The notes under the pieces are model-generated. The model did not search any database, was not told the DNA's origin, and saw nothing but the letters and a program-made list of their open reading frames with translations. DNA of 64,000 bases from a virus, in IMG/VR virus record IMGVR_UViG_3300042517_000805, positions 43,145-107,144 of that record; one strand, 5' to 3'. Positions 46,847-59,200 of the stretch are shown in pieces; the first letter of the stretch is position 1; each line of letters opens with the position of its first letter. Made by a program: the position numbers and the translations under genes.

Positions 46847-49800
46847 ATGCCAACAAGACCGTGTAGTTCTGAACCTAAACAGATTGCTCAAACATTATTT
46901 TTAGGAGCTAGCGTAGCCAGCTATAGCACTAATATTGGTTGGGGTAGTCAACCATCTCAAATTACTGTTAATCTTATAGAGGATGAAGTTGCACCAAAAT
47001 GTTTGCCAAATACGAATGGAAATCCTACTGGTCAAACATATAATCAGTTTGTTGCGTCGTCTCATGGCAGTACAGATGATCATTATCATACTTGTGCTGG
47101 TGCGAGTAACATTGATTGTTATATTGACAAGTATACTGGAGCAGCCGCTACTTCAACTACTCCTGTTGAAAATCGTATTTTACCAGGAAAAGTTTACTAT
47201 AATTTAGACTCTACTACTGGCACCTTAAAATCTCGCTATTGGAAAAAGCCAGATCCAGGATTTTTTGGAAATAGCACAAAAATAGACAGAGCAGGAGCTG
47301 ATCAAACTGCTGGAACAATAACCTATAAATATGATATTATTGATACTCCTGTTTATTTTAAAATGGGTAATTTTACTTTTGGTGGTTTTGTACAATCTTG
47401 GTCAAGAAATTTAAATAGTGGAGGAAAACAATACAGTGTTATAATTAATGGTCCATCAGCTATTTTAAAATCTTGTTATGTCATAGTAGATAAATTTACT
47501 GGAGCTATTTTTAGCAGAAACACAAATTCATATTATGGTACTCCTAAAAATTATACCAAAGTTAATTCTGATGTTACTTATGATAGTACCCTTTTACAAA
47601 GGGGGATTTTGCCTAATGTTTTTAATGCTTATGGTTTTTTAGAGTCTTTTGGAATAAATAGCTTTGGTGGTTCTGGCAAAAACGAAAATGGTATTAGTAT
47701 CAACTATATTTTAGGGGCACTATCAGTATTAACATCAGTTGCTCCAGGAACTAGTCAAACATTATGGGCTACTGGAACAGTTCTACCACGATCAGCCTTT
47801 TCACCATTTGGACGAATAGTGTCAAAATGTATGGCAAAAGACAAAGCAGATACTGAGTTATATGACAATATAACAAATGGTTTTTCTTCATTTGGAGTTA
47901 TTCCACCCCAACCGGCTAACATGGGCGCTCCTAATACTGAAGGTCGTGATAGATGTCAATTTGTTTTGGATTTAAATGATCTAATTTACTCAGATACTAA
48001 CAGAACAATCAAAAGACTTCCGGATGATATTAGAATAACTGGGCCAGTAATGAGTATCATGGACCTGATCGATACTGTTGCTGAAAAAACAGGACAAGAC
48101 ATTTTTATAGAAATGGTTCCCACTATTTTTAATAGTGTTGTTACCCATGTTATTAAAGTCAAGACTATATCTCGTTTACAACAACCTAGGCCCAACATTA
48201 TTGAAAACACAATAAAAAAAATGGAATGTGAGGGATATTATATATCCTCAAACTCTTTTGGAAAAGAAAAAAATGAAACTCCAGCACGAGCCATGATTAT
48301 TGGTGGACAACAACAAAGGTTATATCAGGTTAAAAGCTATAGATTAGCATATTCTCAATCTAATTTTATTTATAATCCTAAAACTGGTTCTTTTGTCAAC
48401 TATAGAGTATATAACCAGCCAGTTACTACTGCTTCTTCATTAGCACCATTTAATAATGCTAATCAGTATGGTCATGGGAAAATAAAACCTGCAAATTTTT
48501 GTACTACTCGTAATAAGCCGTTAACAGATTATCTAAATAGCGACTACGATTTTTCTTATCACGATATTGTTAACGACGAAGATAAGATTGTTGGAGCATC
48601 GGCTACTTTTACGTCTGGAGATAGTACATGGGCAGATACAAACGAAACAGGTAGTGGACTAAATTGCATTCACGGTAATTATGCTAGCACTATAAAACTA
48701 AGACCTAACAATGCTCCGACCGCAAGTGAAGATAGATGGATACCATTATATATGGATACTATCTGTCCATTTTTTGGATTTGTGAACGACGACACTGCTA
48801 CAATTTCTGTTAATTCAACAAATTCTGATACAAATACTGATCAGAGAAGAATTCGTCCAGTATGGTTAGATGCATGGACCGGACAAATCAATGTTGTAAT
48901 CAATGTTAGCGAATTACCAGAACTAAACGTAAGTTTAACCAAAGCTAGTCTTGGCTCAAGTTTTACCCTACCATATAGCAACACCCGTTCTATACCCGGT
49001 GGGCAAAAAATATTTAATAGTACCGGAGAACTTAGTTCTCTACCAAATACTGAATATTTTTATATCACAGAATCTGAAATAAGAGCAGCATTAGCTGGTT
49101 TTGATAATTTTTTAGTTTATTGTTTATCTAAAACATACAAGCCAGATCTTATAGAAATGGTTAGAAGGGCGTATTTTTTACAAACAAAAAACAAACTTAC
49201 AGGATTGGGAGTTAGTGCTGCTGAAGCTGATTCAATAGCACATAAAGAAACAGATTGGTATTGGAAATTAATGGGTGGGAATATAGGCGGCGACTCATTA
49301 TATCCAGTGCCTATTAGTCCAGATAAAAGCGATGGAAGTCAGTATATTCAAGAAAAGGCATTACAAGATCTAAAGTTATTACATAAATTTGTAAGCGAAG
49401 TTGGTAAGCATTATGGTAAAAAATACATGGTTACAGCATGGAATTTACAAGCTTATAAAGACGAAAGTTTATTTGGCGCTGCTTTTAGTACAACCCAGGG
49501 ATATGGTTATATTTTTTCTGGAGATGGTAAGCTAACATATAACTATACTCCAACCAACGATGGAGCTTGGGAAGAATATGGTAATATTATTGATGATAGT
49601 ATTGTTGTTGGAAGTCCAGAGTGGTATTCTATAACAGATGAACAGGGAAAAATTAAGCCATTACTAGGATATAATAATAATTATAATTTTGATCATGTTA
49701 GATATGCAAAATGTGTAACTGCTAATAATGCTAATTTTAGGAATGTCAACAATGAGTGGAATCAGTCAAAAGCTAATCCATATTTTAGCTTTAATACTTG

Positions 49801-52800
49801 GCTTACTTTACAAGAGGCTAAGAGAACAAATTGTTCTGACACTTATGTTTTCCCATCATTGGATACATCGTCATTATCTAGTTCTGATTATATTGTGGTT
49901 AATCAAAAGGGCCAACAAACAGCTACTCATAGTATTGTGCCGAGAAATGCTGGCGGATCATTTGGCACAATCACATTAAGCAACGAGCTGCGTTCTTATA
50001 ATGCTTGGGGAGAGGAGCTTAAAACAAGAAACTCAGATGGGGCAGCGGTGCCGTTACCAAAATCTAAAATATATCTACCAACAACAGTAGAAGAAGATTA
50101 TGTTTTCTTGGACCCTGTAAATAGAGAGTATGCAAAAATACTTATTGATTCTCCTGGTTTAAATCTATATTTATCTAGTGAGGAAAATGCAAAAGATCCC
50201 AACAGAACAGTAATTGCTAATGTTGCGGCAGAAGATCTTATTGTTTATTTAAAAACCCACTCAGTTTATGATTATGAGTGGATAAGGTTCATGTTGAGTT
50301 ATATTGTTCCTATGAGTCCTACTCAGACAATTTTGGGAGGAGATATATTGTATGGCACCTTAGCTGCTTCCAGTAATACTACGGCTAATAATGTTGAACT
50401 AGCGCCCAAAGCTGCTCACCCATTTTTTGCAGCAATACCTATTAAGTCAAATGTATGTGTTTATGGTCCATGGACAAATTATCCAAACATATTAGGAACG
50501 GCTATTTTCCCCACGGCTTCCAGTTTTGATCAAAGTACTTCTCTGCCACCCACCTGCACAGTTAGTACTTTTTCTACAACAGCAGACGCAGCAGGGAAAG
50601 CAGTTAATAATATGATTACTGCTACTGAAATTGAGGTTCAGGATGATTTTGTGCCATGGAACTATGGAGGTATGTATAATCTAGATATTGCAGCATTTAA
50701 AGAGATTGAAACCAAGGTTAATTATCAGACTATCATAGAGACCGCACAGGTAGAAATGCCAGGACTCCCATTATTTAATTTGGGCGGATCTTTCGTTTAT
50801 GCCAATATAAACCTAAATTATCAAACATTAACAACCGGCACTTTTGCCTATACCCAAACTACCTATAATCCATCTGTTTTGGTTGATTTAACATATGCTG
50901 GCGGTACTATGGTTTATAATCCTAATTCAACTAGCGATGTCACTTTCGCATATGCTGTTATAGACCTAAAACAAAATACTGGTTATACTGAAGGTCCAAT
51001 TATTAGCAGTATTCAAACTTCTATTGGACAACAGGGTATTAGCACAACATATACGTTTAGAACATATACTAGAAAAATTGGATTGTTCAATAAAGAAGAA
51101 AATGATCGATTAAAAAAATTAGCTAAAATAAACATGCAAAGAAATAAACAAATAGCTAATCTTAGTGTTCAAATGCAAAACATTAAGCAACAACAGCTTA
51201 AATTCATGACCGACGAAAGACTTAATAAAGCAGAGTTTGGTAGTGGGGACTTATCATCCAAACTATATGGTTGGAGTCCTAGCATGGTTATTATTGCACA
51301 AGCTAGGCCCTATATCGAAGAACCATTAAGAACTCCTAAATATATTGAAGACTTTACTTTAAATAGCAATCCCGGAGGTTTGGGTACTCAACCAGGAACC
51401 CCTACTAACTGGAATGTGCCACACGGAAGTGATGATGGAGATTCGTCATCAGAAAAACAAGGATTTTTAACAACTAGTAATAATGACACTTTTTTAAAGA
51501 GTACTGGACGCATTACTTCTACAGTTCAACTCTATGAAAGAAAAGAAGTTAATGGACAGCTAGACAAAGATTATGGTATGCAATCTGCTATGAGTTTGGA
51601 TGGACTATTATCTCCAATATCTTTTTATCCAACAGATAAAAATGCAACGTTTAATTACTCATTACACGATACTGCTCGATGTCCATTTTGCAAAGGAACC
51701 AAAATTAGAAAAATTGAGCTTGTTCATTATGTAAGTGATGGAACAAAAAGCAAAGGAATCATAGATATAACATGCGACAAATGCACATATCTGAATAAAA
51801 AATTAAATGCTGTTTTGAATGTGGAAAATAGTGATGTTCCAATTAATCTAATTACTTTAAATCCTATTGTTGTTCCAAAAGGAGAATTTAAGAATAGCAA
51901 TAGTCAGAATTATAGCGGCAACCATCCTGATAATTTACATGGAGACCTATCTAATGTCGGAGGATATAGTGGCAAAACAAGATATTTCAGAGACAGATTA
52001 CGACATTGTATAGAAATTGTAGCAAGAGGGTCTGTTCCTCAGTCAAAAGCCGGGTATGCTTTAGAAACTAGCCGTAACGTTAATGAGGCTAGTAGCAATA
52101 TTACTACTGATAAATATAATTTAGATTATCATCATCAAGATATTATGCTTAGTCATATGAGAAGTAAATATGGAGATAATATTAATAATACTTTAGTACA
52201 TGAAACTAATCAAAGATTTATTGGTTTGCGTGGTCCTCTAGTATTACATTCTTGGGGATATGATCAAGATGGATATCCAGCCCCAAATGCTTCTGACGAA
52301 CCATATGAATTTGACTCTTATGGTCGTCCTATGAGATTTAAGATAAAGATTAATCGTGGAACAACGCCTAAAAAATATAAATCACTAAATATTGGAGATG
52401 CTTTTTCATTATCAGCAGCAAATACAGAACCTATCTATGCTAAAACGTTTAATAGACAATATATTCCAAGTACAGTATCAGACAATACTGATGTTTATCC
52501 TGTAGAAGTAACAAATGACTTGAGGGTTAATGGCGGGTTTGATCCCGCTCAAGGATATACTGGAGATATTATTGGTAAAACACAAAAGTGGAACGGTAGC
52601 CGTTGGAGTGACAAGGTTGTTACTAATGACTTTTATTTAAACTGGGCAGAAAGACCCGATTTGTGGAAAGTTGGTCCAATTGATTTAGTGTGGGACGAAG
52701 AAAGAAAAGTTTGGGCTGGAGGTAGCGGAGGAGAGGAGTTAATGCCTCCATACGTTATGACGAACAGTAATGACATTAGTTCACTAGATGACTTTTTAAA

Positions 52801-53260
52801 AAAACGCAAAAAGAAAAAGGCCTCATACCAGCATATTTATGCAACACTAGAAGAAGATTTAATTAAACAAACAGATTTTGATGAAACTTATGCTACAAGA
52901 GCTTTTATTGATGATATAGAATATTCGAAAGATCCATTGCTTAGTGGATATAGGCGCTTAATATATATTAAAGATAAATGTGGATATACTGCTCCAAGAG
53001 GAACAAAGCTTCTGTGCAGATATAATAGAATCACTGGATTTTATGAACCAATCAGTAAACCTGTTATTATGGCTAAAGGATCAATCGCTAGCAGCAACAA
53101 AGCAACAATAGAGTTACACTATGTTCAAGGCAGAAGATCAAGCACAGTACCAACAGTTTTGATGGACTATACAAACCCAATGGCATTTACAACAAACACA
53201 GGATCAGTAGGAATGTTTACTTTTATTAATGGAATGTGGACTTTAATTTCTATCAAATAA
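46847..53260 (+). CDS. Giant tail hub/tip protein with internal zinc ribbon (2137 aa)
   Basis: It starts 2 bp after the preceding stop. Residues about 385-480 (CQFVLDLNDLIYS, DIRITGPVMSIMDLIDTVA, VIKVKTISRLQQPRP) resemble the hub region of tail-tip proteins, where an interior barrel meets the tube. Near residues 1380-1410, GPIISSIQTSIGQQG leads to a threaded strand and then a coiled coil at about 1415-1453 (NKEENDRLKKLAKINM and onwards). A zinc ribbon is visible with Cys at 1612, 1615, 1643 and 1646 (CPFC and CDKC). The remainder is mosaic alpha/beta. The window has no separate gpJ-like gene, so this protein and the next probably make the tail tip. Confidence 0.55.
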   Translation: MPTRPCSSEPKQIAQTLFLGASVASYSTNIGWGSQPSQITVNLIEDEVAPKCLPNTNGNPTGQTYNQFVASSHGSTDDHYHTCAGASNIDCYIDKYTGAAATSTTPVENRILPGKVYYNLDSTTGTLKSRYWKKPDPGFFGNSTKIDRAGADQTAGTITYKYDIIDTPVYFKMGNFTFGGFVQSWSRNLNSGGKQYSVIINGPSAILKSCYVIVDKFTGAIFSRNTNSYYGTPKNYTKVNSDVTYDSTLLQRGILPNVFNAYGFLESFGINSFGGSGKNENGISINYILGALSVLTSVAPGTSQTLWATGTVLPRSAFSPFGRIVSKCMAKDKADTELYDNITNGFSSFGVIPPQPANMGAPNTEGRDRCQFVLDLNDLIYSDTNRTIKRLPDDIRITGPVMSIMDLIDTVAEKTGQDIFIEMVPTIFNSVVTHVIKVKTISRLQQPRPNIIENTIKKMECEGYYISSNSFGKEKNETPARAMIIGGQQQRLYQVKSYRLAYSQSNFIYNPKTGSFVNYRVYNQPVTTASSLAPFNNANQYGHGKIKPANFCTTRNKPLTDYLNSDYDFSYHDIVNDEDKIVGASATFTSGDSTWADTNETGSGLNCIHGNYASTIKLRPNNAPTASEDRWIPLYMDTICPFFGFVNDDTATISVNSTNSDTNTDQRRIRPVWLDAWTGQINVVINVSELPELNVSLTKASLGSSFTLPYSNTRSIPGGQKIFNSTGELSSLPNTEYFYITESEIRAALAGFDNFLVYCLSKTYKPDLIEMVRRAYFLQTKNKLTGLGVSAAEADSIAHKETDWYWKLMGGNIGGDSLYPVPISPDKSDGSQYIQEKALQDLKLLHKFVSEVGKHYGKKYMVTAWNLQAYKDESLFGAAFSTTQGYGYIFSGDGKLTYNYTPTNDGAWEEYGNIIDDSIVVGSPEWYSITDEQGKIKPLLGYNNNYNFDHVRYAKCVTANNANFRNVNNEWNQSKANPYFSFNTWLTLQEAKRTNCSDTYVFPSLDTSSLSSSDYIVVNQKGQQTATHSIVPRNAGGSFGTITLSNELRSYNAWGEELKTRNSDGAAVPLPKSKIYLPTTVEEDYVFLDPVNREYAKILIDSPGLNLYLSSEENAKDPNRTVIANVAAEDLIVYLKTHSVYDYEWIRFMLSYIVPMSPTQTILGGDILYGTLAASSNTTANNVELAPKAAHPFFAAIPIKSNVCVYGPWTNYPNILGTAIFPTASSFDQSTSLPPTCTVSTFSTTADAAGKAVNNMITATEIEVQDDFVPWNYGGMYNLDIAAFKEIETKVNYQTIIETAQVEMPGLPLFNLGGSFVYANINLNYQTLTTGTFAYTQTTYNPSVLVDLTYAGGTMVYNPNSTSDVTFAYAVIDLKQNTGYTEGPIISSIQTSIGQQGISTTYTFRTYTRKIGLFNKEENDRLKKLAKINMQRNKQIANLSVQMQNIKQQQLKFMTDERLNKAEFGSGDLSSKLYGWSPSMVIIAQARPYIEEPLRTPKYIEDFTLNSNPGGLGTQPGTPTNWNVPHGSDDGDSSSEKQGFLTTSNNDTFLKSTGRITSTVQLYERKEVNGQLDKDYGMQSAMSLDGLLSPISFYPTDKNATFNYSLHDTARCPFCKGTKIRKIELVHYVSDGTKSKGIIDITCDKCTYLNKKLNAVLNVENSDVPINLITLNPIVVPKGEFKNSNSQNYSGNHPDNLHGDLSNVGGYSGKTRYFRDRLRHCIEIVARGSVPQSKAGYALETSRNVNEASSNITTDKYNLDYHHQDIMLSHMRSKYGDNINNTLVHETNQRFIGLRGPLVLHSWGYDQDGYPAPNASDEPYEFDSYGRPMRFKIKINRGTTPKKYKSLNIGDAFSLSAANTEPIYAKTFNRQYIPSTVSDNTDVYPVEVTNDLRVNGGFDPAQGYTGDIIGKTQKWNGSRWSDKVVTNDFYLNWAERPDLWKVGPIDLVWDEERKVWAGGSGGEELMPPYVMTNSNDISSLDDFLKKRKKKKASYQHIYATLEEDLIKQTDFDETYATRAFIDDIEYSKDPLLSGYRRLIYIKDKCGYTAPRGTKLLCRYNRITGFYEPISKPVIMAKGSIASSNKATIELHYVQGRRSSTVPTVLMDYTNPMAFTTNTGSVGMFTFINGMWTLISIK

Positions 53261-53263
53261 TCA

Positions 53264-56200
53264 ATGCTATCATCTAGACTAATAGATACGACTGATAAAT
53301 GTAATATTATTCAAACATCGTTAATAGACGACTTGTACCCATATACAATATCTTCTGATGGATCCACTATTGACTATAGTAGTGCGACTCCTCCATTAAG
53401 TCCTAGTCAGACAATATCTTACAATAGGCTGCCAGCAATAGGAACTTTAGCGACTCAGTCTTATTCAGATATTAATAGCGATGGTATGGTCGATTGTTGG
53501 TTACCAGTTATAGTAGATAGTGATACCTATGTTGATAATAAGATGCTCTCTGATGATGGTAGCTATGCAAACGCTAATCCTGCTTTGTCAAGTGGTCGTT
53601 TGGGAATAGAAAACTTTCTGTCTTTTACTCCAAATTTTCGTAATTTTTCTAGTCCTGGACAAATGTCGATTGATTGGTTGTTGAATCGTCACAATATACC
53701 ATATGCTGTATACTATGGCATAATGTGCTGGGTCAGACGTAATGGTACTGCTAATGTTATGACCATAGGGGGTTCTTCAGCAAAACTAGAAACATTCCCT
53801 AAAGGAACAAGACTAAAACATTCATCAAGACCAAATGATATATTAATTAAAATTGATAATAATACACTATATCTTGTTAATAGTCAAAGATATACTATTG
53901 GTACATCAATAACATATAATGATGAAAACACCTTTATACTTGAAGCTGGTACTATATCTCCTGATAGTTATTCATTAGCAGATAAAACAATAAGAGAAAC
54001 ATGGACATCGTCATCCACCACAACCTCAACAGAAAATGTTGATGGTTTTTCAATATCTGGCTTAACTAATAATGTTAGACTATGGATTCCCGACGGAGAT
54101 TGTATTTTTTACTATGAATCAGACTCAGAAAAAACAATAGCAGAACTTGCTGGTGTGCCAACAAATGGTTTCATTTCTCCTTGCTTAACAAGATATTATA
54201 CTAATATATATCGCATATTAACATTAGATCAACCAAGAAGTTTTGCCAGAAAGAATTTGAAAACTTCGAGATGTTATAGAAAATTAGCCCATGCACTAAG
54301 CACTAGTCCATTTATTGGGGAGTTTGCCATAAGAGCACTAGATTGCAGTACTGTCAAAACTATTGTTAACACATATATAGCCGACAGTGCATCGTCAAAT
54401 AATATTGATAGAGAAAAAACTCTTTTAAAAACCGCACTTAAAGATATTAGCTTATATTTACAAAAAACAATAACAACTGGCAGTGGAACCTCTAATACTG
54501 GAGTATATGTCGATACTAAGCCTTCCCCATATAGTTTAAATAATAATTTAATATGTAATAAAAATCAGCTATTTAATAAACTAATAACAAAATATGGTGC
54601 AAGCCTTTTGATATCGTCCGGTCCTGCCACAATCAGCGCAAAGAGTTCTTTGTTTAAAGATAATTCTGGAGTAGCAATTACTCAGGGTATGGATTACTAT
54701 TGTCCTAAAAATACTACTAATTCCATAATATCTAATAATCAAAAAATAGTTTATGATGGTACCACAATACAAACAGTAATGAGTAGTACAAACTCTAGCA
54801 TATCTATACGAGATACCGTTAGTGGAAGAGAAACCGTATCGATACCACTTTATGATATGGCAAAACCAGATGTCAATGGAAATAGTACTTTGTTTCGTCC
54901 AAAACTAACTCATTTAGGCTATATTGATAGACAATTTATGTCCAATGGAGCGTTATACAATCCAGAGAACAATTTGAGTAATCGTAGTTTGGTATACAAG
55001 TATGCTATGAAAACTAATTCTTTTTTAGATGAGTCAGCAACTCTTAAGCCAGATCCATCTTTAGTAAAAGGAGAAGAAGCCGGTCCAGAATTAGATGCTA
55101 TGGATTTGGTATTAAACGTAAGAGATACAGACAGCTTATTGTTGCCTGAGCCGTATGTAGAGAATCAGATGTCTTTTTATTGGGAAAAACTATCTGGCCC
55201 AGAAGAATGTGAATTTATAGAGAACAATGGAGGATTTACTAATACCGCTAGACCCTCCAATACTACTGCTAATAGTAGATATATACAGCTTAAAATTAAA
55301 AATTGTGGTAAATATATTCTACAATGTACTATTAATTCTCCCTTTGGAACATTTAAAAAACAAAAGACGATTTATGTCTATGATGGTGCTGATCTGATGG
55401 AGCAGCGATTTGCTATTAGTGGAGGAGGATATAGAGTAGCATATGTGAATAATCAGATGGTCAATCAATGGTATGACCAAAATACTCAAACATGGAGTCT
55501 TGTTCCAACCATAGCAGCGAATAACCCAGAATTTCAACCTATCTATATTAATAAAGACAATTTAAGAGTGAGATGTAGTAAATTTAATAGGGTTGCTATT
55601 AGTCAGATAGGTGCGGTATTTGTTCCAATTAGTACGGGTTTTACAGTTAGGGAATTTATTGGGATGATAGGATCAGTACCTGAAACAGAGGTTGTTAAAT
55701 TAGATGAGCTGTATAAATTCTCAACAAAAAGAGCATTTACACAAACAGCCTCTGCAAATTTAAGCATAACTTATAATTTAGAATCTAACACAATAGCCAA
55801 AATTTCATCAATATATATTGAAAAAATACGAAGTAATATCTCTGGATGTGAACAGTGCTATAGTTTGTATGAGCCTAAATTACGAGCAGTAAAAACTATG
55901 GTATTTACCGGCGCTAGTAGAGTTAGGGCTGTTAGGTATAGTCGTATTAATAAAGCCCCAGAGGGTTTCTTGTTCTATAAATATAAAAGTCAGGCCGGAC
56001 CAGGACTAATATCTGCTGCTACGATTGAGACGGTAAGTTTTGGATATCCAGATATAACAACAGCACAATCTCCACCCGTAAAAACATACGGAGGGTATAA
56101 TAATAATGTTATTAATAGTTTTAATATTCAAAATAATATTAATAGCACTGTTTATAGCTCTACCATTCCTGGTTTATCAAGGCCAACATCAAATACTGGA

Positions 56201-59200
56201 GATTCTATATCGTTGGCTGCCGCACAACCATCAACACTCCCTCCTGTAACGGGTTTTCCTTTGGATGCGGTTAATGATCAAAGTTCAGCTAAGCACAAAC
56301 TATGTTATCAACGACAATTGCCATATGTTGGCGGTGGGCCTATAACATTTAATAAAGGAGTTTTACACCCCAACAGCGGATGGATACCACATACCTCTAG
56401 TGATTATGCTATTCACGCTAATCGTAGTAGTGTTTTAAAATTTAATCCAGGAGCCAGAAGCACCTTTAGTTTTATTGGTCCAAAATTATCTAATATTAGC
56501 TCAACATCGGCAAATATTTCTGATAATGTTGTTGAGCCAAATACTTTGTCTAGCTCTGTTGAACTAAGAATAGCTCCAAATGTTCAATGGAACCCCGCAT
56601 GCGAATGTGAAGCAAGTGAGGGGGCTGATATAGAACTGTATAACAATAATCAAAAGCATAAAGAGTCTATCGATACAACAACAAATAGATCATCTCATGG
56701 TTATAGATACTTGAACGGAGGACAACCAAAACCGATAGAACGAACAGCACTAACTAATGAAGCAACATATAATGATGAATTTGGAACAGATCAGGACGAT
56801 GATACTTTTACGTATTCTTTTGCTGTAACCGGACCAGCATCAGTACCCAGCGAAGTTAATGGTAGCGACGGCAAAAAACATTTACGAATTCCAACGGTAC
56901 AAGATTTTGGCATAAAAGATATTGAGGTCAAGCTAAATTTTTTGAACTATATCAATACTAAAAATCTCGTGATATGGCTTGAAGTTCAGCCTGATGGTAC
57001 AGAGTTGCGGTCTCGCAAAGCGAATAACTTGGGAATATATCCTTCTCCAATAAGGGCTTCGCAAAAATTTTTAGATCAAACTATTCCATCTCCCATTGTT
57101 TCTGGAACTTCGTATCAACCAGGGTCGTCTTCTTCTCTACTATATAATAATATTCCCAATACTAAAATAGCAAATTATTTAGATGGTTTACTTAATGCTG
57201 AAAATGATGTTCCTGGTGGACCATTAAGGCTATTATTATTGAATCAAGAACATATAGAAAATAATGGATATAATTTTAGCGTTAAATTTACTGACAATGC
57301 TTCTAAATATAATGTTCTATATGATCAAAATATCGTAACTGGAACACCAGCAACTACAGCAACATTCTTTCCATTAAACCAGCTCGCAGACATAGATAAA
57401 CAACAAAATATAATTAGACATAACGGAACAGTTAAACCATCCCTAGCAGCCAATTCATACTCTGATAGACAATCTTGTGAATTTAGTAAAGTCTTGCGAA
57501 ATAATAGATTAAATATTACAGCAGCTAGTTTTAGCAAATTCAATACTAACACTTTATTTAGAAACACCCCTCCAGAAACTGGTCCTTGTTCAGAACGATC
57601 ACCAAAACAAAAACAAGGAGACTTGAACGGTGCTACAAAATTCACTTTAAAAATAATGGTGCTAGATGAAACAGACGACCTGTCTCCTAATGATACTTTG
57701 ATAAATAACCAATATCTAACAGGATTATCATCTTCATCAAAAACACAAAGCTCTACTGATATTTTCAACTCTTTGTGTAATTGGGAGCTGATACTACATG
57801 TCGGGGATGTTCCAAAGTTTGTTCCACATACTAATCCGAACTTGGCTTCTTATGGAAATTGTGATGTCTTATCTTTATTAGACTATGATAAAAATTTAAA
57901 ATATCCAGGGTATAGCTTCATTGCTGATTTAACAAATTATCAACACTTATTGCCATTAGCAAATATTGACGCTCCAAATACTGCGATAGCAGATACTTCT
58001 TTATGCTTAACTAGCAAAAATGATCCAGTGGGCAGAGGTTTTGTTGTTAGGCCTGTAGAATTTCCTTCATATGCTATTGTACAGATTGTGGCGTCGTTGA
58101 TACCATCTACTACTGGAACTCTTATAGGAACAGCCACAACCCCAGGATTAGGATATGGTCAAGGATTTAATGCTATTATTAGTTGGTTTGGAGAAAGTAG
58201 ATTTTTAAGCAATCTAGAAGATTCTGGTAGACAAATTTTTACACAGTCATATACTAAATATCCGTTTGGGTCTTCGGAAAAAATTCTACTCAATGTCAAA
58301 AAACCAGACTCACTATGGTATTCATTAGAAGCGACTATAATGAAATATCATAATACTCCGATTCTTCAGTTAAAAAAACACAACTATGTTAAAGTTCAAA
58401 GAGGAGTCAGCAAATACGCCACAGAATTTGGTTTTGGTATAGTTAGTGAATATCAAGAACTAATAGATTTAAAGAATATACCAGAAATTTCCTTGTCTTG
58501 CGATGGAACTCTACCATTTCCAGCGGCTAGTATCACATATCCTACAACCAACTATGGTAATCGTATTATTAATTATGGAGATTTAGTTAATGTTACTGTT
58601 ACTGGTTGTCCAGCTGGTACTGCTAGTAACGATGGTCTGTATGTTACACTAGATACTGGATGGACTAAAATTACTGATCAGTCCATAGAGAATCTAACAA
58701 AGTCAATCTCCTTTTTAAAACATAATTCAGTATTGTCTTATAGTAATAGCTTATTTTATAATGGATTAAATACAGACATAACAGCTTCTAAGGTTATAAT
58801 TTGCCCTACTCGTATACCATATGATATATTTCTGGTTGGAGATACAGTAGAGTGCTATTCAAAAGACGATAGACTATTATCTTCTGGGGGCAGTATAACT
58901 ACTGTTAATATCGTTAAAAAAGGACTAATAAATAAGAATAACAAACTATACTCTGTTTTTGTATTAAATGCCGCCATCACTAACCAAGACACTATCTCGC
59001 CCACTTCTGCAACAAATACATTACTAGTATACTCTAACAATACAACTAAAGAAAATAGAATTAGTAAGGATTATAATGCGTGGGGACTTGATTCTAATGG
59101 ATATATTAAGGAAACTCCTCCATATGCTGGGTTTTCTGCTCATAGTGTTGGTTCTTACGGTAATATGTCTCCTTTTGTTAACAAGAATTTATTAGATAAA

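Noticed and set aside
53462-53500. Dockerin-type calcium site (DINSDGMVD) in the 2660-residue protein
   Set aside because: A single short loop without a second copy or flanking dockerin helices. It may be coincidental, so it is noted only in the gene entry.
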